DNA of 10,409 bases. Origin: Thioalkalivibrio sp. Lineage in GTDB: Bacteria; Pseudomonadota; Gammaproteobacteria; Ectothiorhodospirales; Ectothiorhodospiraceae. Position 1 is the stretch's first letter, and the number at the start of each line of letters is the position of its first letter. The stretch spans positions 1 to 10,409 of the forward strand of contig JAGTVE010000113.1 of the NCBI GenBank assembly GCA_018224485.1, written 5' to 3'. The position numbers and the translations under genes were made by a program. The notes under the pieces were generated by a model, which worked only from the letters and a program-made list of their open reading frames with translations, ran no database searches and was not told where the DNA came from. Below, in pieces: positions 6,180-10,409 of this stretch.

Positions 6180-6216
6180 CCATCGGCGACCCGGCGCCTT
6201 CAATCGCCGCCGATGG
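6180..6216. terminator. Hairpin at the DUF302 / LDH convergent junction
   Basis: CCATCGGCG (6180-6188) pairs perfectly with CGCCGATGG (6208-6216). The loop of 19 bases includes GGCGCC and the minus-strand TGA stop of LDH (6202-6200). A second pairing of GGCGA (6185-6189) with TCGCC (6204-6208) is possible. The structure lies about 50 bases past the DUF302 stop. It is a likely two-way terminator or end-stabilising hairpin with no U tract. Confidence 0.5.
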
Positions 6217-7147
6217 TCATGCCCTGCAGGCTCTCGCGCAGCACCTGGCCGGAGGCCTCGAGCCCCTGCCGTTCATCCTCGTTGACCTCGGGGGCGAGCC
6301 GGTACTCCACGCCGTTCGCGCCAATCACGCAGGGGATACTGAAGCAGACATCGTGCTGACCGTAATCGCCCTCGGGATTAACGGACACCGGCAGCACGCT
6401 GCGCTGGTCTTCCAGAATCACCCGCACCAGGTAGGCAATGACCAGGCCGATTGCGGCATTGGTGTAGCCCTTGCGGGAGATGATGTCGAAGGCCGCAGTG
6501 CGCACGCGTTCGAACAACGGACTCATCACCTCCGGGTCGAAGCGCCGGCCGTTGATCGCGTGGTGCATGATGGACAGACCGCCGATCATCGCGCTGCTCC
6601 AGATCGGCACCTCGGAATCGCCGTGCTCGCCGAGGATGTAGGCGTGCACGGAACGCGGGTTCACTTCGTAGACGTCCCCGAGCAGCGCCCGGAAACGCGA
6701 GGTATCGAGCATGGTGCCCGTGCCGATCACACGCCGGGTTGGTCGCTGGCTCAGTTGCTGCATCACGTAGGTCAGGATGTCGACGGGGTTGGTCGCGATC
6801 ACCAGGATCGCGTCGGGTGCGTGGCGGTCCAGCTCCGCGGCGATCTCGCGGAACACCGCGGCATTGCGGTTCAGCAGGTCGAGCCGCGACTCGCCGGGCT
6901 TCTGGTTTACCCCGGCGGTGATCACGATCACCTGGCAGTCCGACAGCTCGGCATAGTCTCCGGCCCGGACCGACACGCGTCCCACCAGCGGCTGGCCGTG
7001 CATCAGGTCCATTGCCTCGCCCTCGGCGCGCTGCCGGTTCTTGTCCACCAGCACGATGCTGCTGGCGACCTGCCGCTGGAAGATGGAATACGCCGCCGCC
7101 ACCCCGACGTTGCCGGTGCCAATGATGCCCACAGAGAATCGTGCCAT
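6200..7147 (-). CDS. ldh: L-lactate dehydrogenase
   Basis: This 315-residue protein starts at ATG 7147-7145 behind AGGGGGG (7159-7153). A longer in-frame reading to 7312 is rejected because GIIGTGNVG should lie near the N-terminus. The Rossmann motif is G10-T-G-N-V-G15, with Asp35 ending the second strand, so NAD is the cofactor. The choice of lactate over malate rests on Gln82 in AGVNQKPGESRLDLL, where malate dehydrogenases have Arg. Catalytic residues are in place: Arg88, Asn120 (ATNPVD), Asp148 and Arg151 (LDTSRFR) and His175 (GEHGDSEVPIWSS). It interconverts pyruvate and L-lactate with NADH in the cytoplasm. It stands alone, converging on DUF302. A possible 20-codon leader ORF ends 11 bases upstream and overlaps its ribosome binding site region. 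LDH/MDH family certain; lactate specificity is inferred from the key residue. Confidence 0.93.
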   Translation of the reverse strand: MARFSVGIIGTGNVGVAAAYSIFQRQVASSIVLVDKNRQRAEGEAMDLMHGQPLVGRVSVRAGDYAELSDCQVIVITAGVNQKPGESRLDLLNRNAAVFREIAAELDRHAPDAILVIATNPVDILTYVMQQLSQRPTRRVIGTGTMLDTSRFRALLGDVYEVNPRSVHAYILGEHGDSEVPIWSSAMIGGLSIMHHAINGRRFDPEVMSPLFERVRTAAFDIISRKGYTNAAIGLVIAYLVRVILEDQRSVLPVSVNPEGDYGQHDVCFSIPCVIGANGVEYRLAPEVNEDERQGLEASGQVLRESLQGMTIGGD

Positions 7148-7158
7148 CGAACCCCCCT

Positions 7159-7221
7159 TCAGAAGCCAAGCGCCTCGAACGCCATCTCCTCGAGGACCGC
7201 TGCCGCCACGGCCGTGTACAT
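7159..7221 (-). CDS. Candidate leader peptide ORF before ldh (20 codons)
   Basis: On the minus strand an ATG at 7221 opens a 20-residue frame, beginning MYTAVAAAVLEEM and ending FEALGF, that stops with TGA at 7161-7159. It is preceded by AGGGAG (7235-7230) eight bases from the ATG. Its stop overlaps the first base of the Shine-Dalgarno stretch of ldh, so ribosomes finishing it would cover the ldh ribosome binding site. This layout would suit translational coupling or an uptake of a regulatory pause. No run of one amino acid codon is seen, so classic attenuation is not supported. It could also be chance. Confidence 0.3.
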   Translation of the reverse strand: MYTAVAAAVLEEMAFEALGF

Positions 7222-7445
7222 CTCTGCCACTCCCTACGGTCGTTCGAGACGGTCTGGCGAGGATAGCCCGGTCCGCGCATCCGATGCCACAGACGCGTCC
7301 CTCGTCGGCCATTCGGGAGCTCGAGGGTCGTTTTCGGGGCCGAAACAGGGGCTCCAGGGCCGGTATCCGAGGTCACGACGGGCACTTTTCTCAACGGTTC
7401 CAAACGATTACGCTGGTCCGACCCGGATGCTGGTGGAGCGCGTGG

Positions 7446-7670
7446 ATGACGAAGGCGAAAGAGGTCGACGAGGCGGCAAAAAGGCGGATCGCGGACGTCT
7501 TTGCGCGGATGCCCGCGGGTGAGTCGGTGGCGCCGCCGCCCGCGCTTTCCTCTGGGGAGAACACCGCCGCCGGCGTGCCCCGGATGGAGGCGGAGGCCCG
7601 GCGCATCGCTGATACCCTTGGCCGCGGAGGCTGGCGCGCCTGGCTGATCCGGCGCCTCGCGGGTATCTGA
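7446..7670 (+). CDS. Small hypothetical protein, 74 residues, with a repeated segment
   Basis: The ATG at 7446 follows GGTGGAG (about seven bases upstream). The frame has the strong G/C third-position bias of the real genes nearby, and ends in TGA 7668-7670. I do not recognise the family. The N-terminal half has EAAKRRIADVFARM (about 9-22) and the C-terminal half has EAEARRIADTLGRG (about 48-61); eight of thirteen aligned positions match, which suggests an internal duplication of an amphipathic helix joined by a Pro/Ala/Ser-rich linker. The tail GGWRAWLIRRLAGI is basic and amphipathic and could touch a membrane or a partner protein. There is no signal peptide and there are no cysteines. It is divergent from ldh and 137 bases before the flavoprotein gene. 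It may be a real small protein of unknown role. Confidence 0.6.
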   Translation: MTKAKEVDEAAKRRIADVFARMPAGESVAPPPALSSGENTAAGVPRMEAEARRIADTLGRGGWRAWLIRRLAGI

Positions 7671-7807
7671 GCGGCCTGCCCCCGCCGCGTGGGCGCTGGC
7701 CATACGCCCCGCGATGCGGGCCAACGGCGCGTGGATCGTCGACGCGTCCCTGCGGGGACCTGCCAGGCCGGCGTGCCAGACGGCCCCGAAGCGGGCAGAA
7801 TCGGGTC

Positions 7808-9064
7808 ATGCGCCCCGATGCAACCATCGACACCCAGGTACTGATCGTCGGCGCGGGGCCGGCGGGGACCGCCGCGGCCATCGCGCTGCGGCAGGCGGGC
7901 GTCGACGTGACACTGGCCGACCGCTGCGACTTTCCGCGCGACAAGGCCTGTGGCGATGCACTGATGCCCGACGCCGTGCAGGCGCTGTCCCGGCTGGACC
8001 TGAAGGAACGAGTGCTGGCATCGGCGTCTCGGCCGGAGTCCATCCGCATCCATGCACCGGACGGCTCACCGATCGAACTGCACGGCGACTTCGCCTGTCT
8101 GCCCCGCCGCGTCCTGGACCACGGGCTTCTCGAGGCGGCTCGCGATGCGGGTGCGCGCTTTCTGCCGGGGCATCGCGCCGTGGCTCCCCTCCCCGACCGG
8201 GGTCGGGTCCGGGGTGCCCTCCTCGCGCCGCCCGGTGTCCGCCCCGAACGCCGGGTCCGGGCGCGGCTTACCGTGCTGGCCACAGGGGCCTCACCGGCAC
8301 CGCTTCGCGACTTCGGCGTGCTGCTCCGGCGCGATGCAAGCGCGATTGCGCTGCGTGCCTATTTCCGCGTGCCCGATCGCGTGGCCGGCACCTTCGGGCA
8401 GCTGCACCTTTCCTATGAGCAGGCGATCTGTCCCGGGTACGGCTGGGTGTTCCCGGGTCCGGAGAACGTCTTCAATGTCGGCGTAGGCGTCTTTCGCGAC
8501 GGTCTCCGCCCTTCGGACGTTCCCAATCTCCGCGACGTATGGAAGTCCTTCGTGCGCGACTTTCGCCCCGCCCGCGAGATCGTTGCCGCCGGAGATCCTT
8601 TGGCGCCACCACGGGGTGCACCCCTGCGCTGCAATCTTGCCGGTGCGCAGTTCCATCGGCCCGGCCTTCTCGTGGTAGGCGAGGCCGCGGGGCTCACGTT
8701 CCCGTTCAGCGGCGAGGGTATCGGCAAGGCCCTGGAGAGCGGACTGATCGCGGCGGCGCAAATCGCTTCAGCGCTGCAGAGCGGCCGGGACGACTCGGAG
8801 CCCGATCACGCCGGTGCGGACTACGAGCGGAACTTTCGGGCGCTCCACGCCGGGCGCTACCAAGGCTACCGGCGCGCTCAGTCATGGCTGGCATGGCCTG
8901 CCGTTTGCAACCTGATCGCGAGACACGCAGGGCCCGGTTCGTTTGCGGCCTCGAGACTCGAGGAGATGATCGAGGAGCGGACGGATCCCCGAGAGCTGTT
9001 CTCCCCCTCCGGCTTGCTCCGAGCGCTGTTCTCATCCGTGTCATCCCGCCGGGCGACATCCTGA
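7808..9064 (+). CDS. Geranylgeranyl reductase family FAD-dependent oxidoreductase
   Basis: This is a 418-residue protein. The FAD-binding motif GAGPAG is at residues 15-20, directly after VLIV, so ATG 7808 is a fitting start although the Shine-Dalgarno is weak. The family signature FPRDKACGD (42-50) follows, then LATGAS (157-162), the PGYGWVFP block (209-216) with NVGVGV after it, and the second FAD motif GEAAGLTFPFSGEGIGKALESG-like stretch (291-312). This order is that of the geranylgeranyl reductase superfamily, which reduces isoprenoid double bonds in chlorophyll or archaeal lipids and, in many other bacteria, acts on substrates not yet defined. No photosynthesis genes are near, so chlorophyll synthesis is not implied. 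A quinone or lipid isoprenoid chain is one possible substrate (inference). Likely cytoplasmic or membrane-associated. It is alone between the small protein and the dehydrogenase, with 251 bases of non-coding sequence downstream. Confidence 0.9.
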   Translation: MRPDATIDTQVLIVGAGPAGTAAAIALRQAGVDVTLADRCDFPRDKACGDALMPDAVQALSRLDLKERVLASASRPESIRIHAPDGSPIELHGDFACLPRRVLDHGLLEAARDAGARFLPGHRAVAPLPDRGRVRGALLAPPGVRPERRVRARLTVLATGASPAPLRDFGVLLRRDASAIALRAYFRVPDRVAGTFGQLHLSYEQAICPGYGWVFPGPENVFNVGVGVFRDGLRPSDVPNLRDVWKSFVRDFRPAREIVAAGDPLAPPRGAPLRCNLAGAQFHRPGLLVVGEAAGLTFPFSGEGIGKALESGLIAAAQIASALQSGRDDSEPDHAGADYERNFRALHAGRYQGYRRAQSWLAWPAVCNLIARHAGPGSFAASRLEEMIEERTDPRELFSPSGLLRALFSSVSSRRATS

Positions 9065-9219
9065 GATCGCCGCCGCCGTCTGCCGGGATGGCTCAGGGCA
9101 CCGCGCAACCCCGGCCCGTCAACGAGCCGTCCGGGGGGATAGTCGGCATGGCTCGCAACTCGCTATTCGGTGATCCCGCCGTCCCCCGCCAGTTCGTGCA
9201 CTGTGTGGGAAGGCGAAGT

Positions 9220-9239
9220 CCGGTCCGGGGCCGGACCGG
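9220..9239. promoter_or_regulatory. CCGGTCCGG inverted repeat upstream of the dehydrogenase
   Basis: CCGGTCCGG (9220-9228) and CCGGACCGG (9231-9239) are perfect complements two bases apart. They lie about 80 bases before the dehydrogenase ATG and 13 bases before a TATCAT -10-like element at 9253-9258, so a bound protein would cover the -35 region. No good -35 hexamer is seen, which suits an activator site or a repressor operator. It could equally be a hairpin following the flavoprotein gene. Confidence 0.35.
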
Positions 9240-9252
9240 GGACCCGATGCGT

Positions 9253-9258
9253 TATCAT
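9253..9258 (+). promoter_or_regulatory. Possible -10 of the dehydrogenase gene
   Basis: TATCAT matches five of six bases of the -10 consensus, 58 bases before the ATG at 9316. The -35 position (near 9230-9235, GCCGGA) does not match consensus and falls in the CCGGTCCGG inverted repeat. Confidence 0.3.
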
Positions 9259-9315
9259 GGGGTTGCGGAGCTCCAGCCACACGGTTCGCAACGGGCCGCT
9301 GCCGGGAGTGTGGAC

Positions 9316-10409
9316 ATGTCAGCGCAGAAACTCCCCGTCCGGTTTCAGGACAGCGTCGCGCGCATGGTCGATCGCGCGCTGTCCCTGATCGACGTTCCCG
9401 AGGGTGCCGGTGAGGCGCTCAAGGCCTGCGCCTCGGTGGTGCAGGTCAGCTTCCCCGTGCGCCTCGGTGGCCGGATCGAGGTCTTCACCGGCTGGCGGGC
9501 CGTGCATTCTGCACACCGCCTGCCGGTAAAGGGCGGGCTGCGTTTTTCGCTCGACATGGACCAGGACCACGCGGAGGCCCTGGCGGCCCTGATGACCTAT
9601 AAGTGTGCGGTGGTCGATGTGCCCTTCGGCGGTTCCAAGGGCGGCCTGCGTATCGATCCCCGTCAGTACGATGACGCCGGTCTCGAGAAGATCACCCGCC
9701 GATTCTCGCGCGAACTGATCCGGCGTGGTTACATCAGTCCCGCCGAGAACGTCCCCGCTCCCGATCTCGGCACCACGCAGCGCGAGATGACCTGGATCCT
9801 CGACAGCTACACGGAGCTGCATCCGGAGGATCTGAACCACCTCGCCTGTGTCACCGGAAAACCCGTCGAACTCGGCGGCATTCCCGGTCGCCTCGAGGCA
9901 ACCGGCCGCGGTGTGAAGTACGCGCTCGATGCCTTCTTCAATGAACCGGATGCAGTCCGGGAGACCGGCCTGCAGGGCAGCCTGCGCGACCAGCGCGTGA
10001 TCATTCAGGGACTCGGCAACGTTGGCTACCACCTCGCGAGGCTTCTTCAGGAAAAGGATGCTCCGCGGATCATCGGCATCATCGAGCGGGATGGTGCCCT
10101 CTACGACGAGGGCGGACTGGATGTCGCGGATATCCACGCCTACATGATGCGCACTGGCGGGATCGAAGGGTTTCCCGCGGTCGCCTTTCATCGGGACGGG
10201 GCAAGGCTCCTGGAGGCAGACTGCGATGTACTGATTCCCGCGGCGCTGGAAAGCGTGATCCACACCGGAAACGCTGAACGCATCCGGGCACGGCTGGTGG
10301 TGGAGGCCGCGAACGGCCCCTGCACCTCGGAGGCGGACCAGATCCTGCGGGCGCGGGGCATCACCATTCTGCCGGACATCTTCGTCAATGCGGGCGGGGT
10401 GGTCGTGTC
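9316..10409 (+). CDS. Glu/Leu/Phe/Val dehydrogenase, probably glutamate dehydrogenase (C-terminus missing)
   Basis: The start is ATG 9316, seven bases after GGGAG (9304-9308). The frame is open to the window edge, giving 364 residues; family members are usually a little over 400, so only the tail is missing. Substrate-domain residues are in order: KGGLRF (72-77), TYKCAVVDVPFGGSKGGLR with Lys96 and the catalytic Lys108, and PAPDLGT with Asp150. GRLEATGRG (191-199) leads into the Rossmann domain, with QGLGNVG at 231-237. Glu257 in IIERDG ends the second strand, which argues for NAD rather than NADP. AANGPCT and DIFVNAGGVVV (354-364) are typical. It interconverts glutamate and 2-oxoglutarate plus ammonia. 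The glutamate assignment over leucine or phenylalanine rests on Lys72 and overall motif fit. There are no coupled neighbours in view. Confidence 0.92.
   Translation, partial: MSAQKLPVRFQDSVARMVDRALSLIDVPEGAGEALKACASVVQVSFPVRLGGRIEVFTGWRAVHSAHRLPVKGGLRFSLDMDQDHAEALAALMTYKCAVVDVPFGGSKGGLRIDPRQYDDAGLEKITRRFSRELIRRGYISPAENVPAPDLGTTQREMTWILDSYTELHPEDLNHLACVTGKPVELGGIPGRLEATGRGVKYALDAFFNEPDAVRETGLQGSLRDQRVIIQGLGNVGYHLARLLQEKDAPRIIGIIERDGALYDEGGLDVADIHAYMMRTGGIEGFPAVAFHRDGARLLEADCDVLIPAALESVIHTGNAERIRARLVVEAANGPCTSEADQILRARGITILPDIFVNAGGVVV

Noticed and set aside
7162..7221. AVLEEMAF in the ldh leader ORF resembles a segment of CheX-type chemotaxis proteins
   Set aside because: The match is too short, and no further CheX sequence is found around it.
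7148..7312. N-terminal extension of LDH to 7312
   Set aside because: The extra 55 residues are Arg/Gly-rich and unlike LDH, and the ATG at 7147 has a strong SD and places the Rossmann motif correctly.
6170..7522. 450-codon open frame on the plus strand over ldh
   Set aside because: Antisense shadow of lactate dehydrogenase; the LDH motifs on the minus strand are complete, while this frame is His/Gly/Val-rich and without motifs.
6378..7724. 448-codon minus-strand frame
   Set aside because: Frame-shifted shadow of ldh, with Arg/Pro/Gly-rich content and no recognisable domain.
9080..9150. CCCCGG / CCGGGG pairing after the flavoprotein gene as a terminator
   Set aside because: Only six bases pair around a poorly structured loop with no U tract; not better than expected in such GC-rich DNA.
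1..10409. CRISPR arrays, tRNA or rRNA genes, insertion sequences, prophage genes
   Set aside because: No regularly spaced repeats, cloverleaf-like stretches, transposase motifs or terminal inverted repeats with target duplications were seen by eye.

Overview
This is a GC-rich chromosomal window of housekeeping and accessory genes from a proteobacterium. The mixture (SCO/PCu(A)C cytochrome oxidase assembly genes, AbrB-type membrane protein, DUF302, Ectothiorhodospiraceae-like protein style, strong G/C third-position bias) fits best with a gammaproteobacterium of the Thioalkalivibrio/Ectothiorhodospiraceae kind. That placement is inference from style, not a database result. I see no phage, insertion sequence, CRISPR array, rRNA or tRNA.

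Layout. 1-590 (-) is the N-terminal part of an RNase Z-like metallo-beta-lactamase protein that runs off the left edge. 733-1719 (-) is a DUF3179 lipoprotein with a CPLC motif. Divergent from it, 1839-2969 (+) is an AbrB-family membrane protein with two homologous halves. It converges on a minus-strand copper operon read SCO1/SenC (3462-4085) then PCu(A)C copper chaperone (3006-3458), which together serve CuA-site assembly of cytochrome c oxidase. Divergent from SCO is a NemR-like TetR repressor (4226-4831). It is followed by an AhpD-like carboxymuconolactone decarboxylase family protein (4950-5504) and a secreted DUF302 protein (5669-6127). DUF302 converges on an L-lactate dehydrogenase (6200-7147, -) that has a possible 20-codon leader ORF. 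Then on the plus strand come a 74-residue unknown protein (7446-7670), a geranylgeranyl-reductase-type flavoprotein (7808-9064) and a Glu/Leu/Phe/Val dehydrogenase cut by the right edge (9316-10409).

How the parts may work together. The copper pair is a clear functional unit. The TetR, CMD and DUF302 genes look like a small redox or electrophile stress group. The TetR promoter has a palindrome (GACCGGTC) between its -35 and -10, and a near copy (GACTGGTCAA) sits in the loop of a perfect 10-bp hairpin just ahead of the CMD gene, so the regulator probably controls both itself and CMD. The TetR start codon has no visible ribosome binding site and lies about where the promoter would start transcription, so its message may be leaderless.

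Both convergent junctions (AbrB/PCu(A)C and DUF302/LDH) hold a 9-bp perfect inverted repeat whose loop region contains the minus-strand gene's stop codon. These may be two-way terminators without a U tract. Nothing in the window proves a wholly new system. The most testable new points are the TetR/CMD operator pair, the candidate ldh leader peptide, the small repeated protein and the stop-in-loop hairpins.
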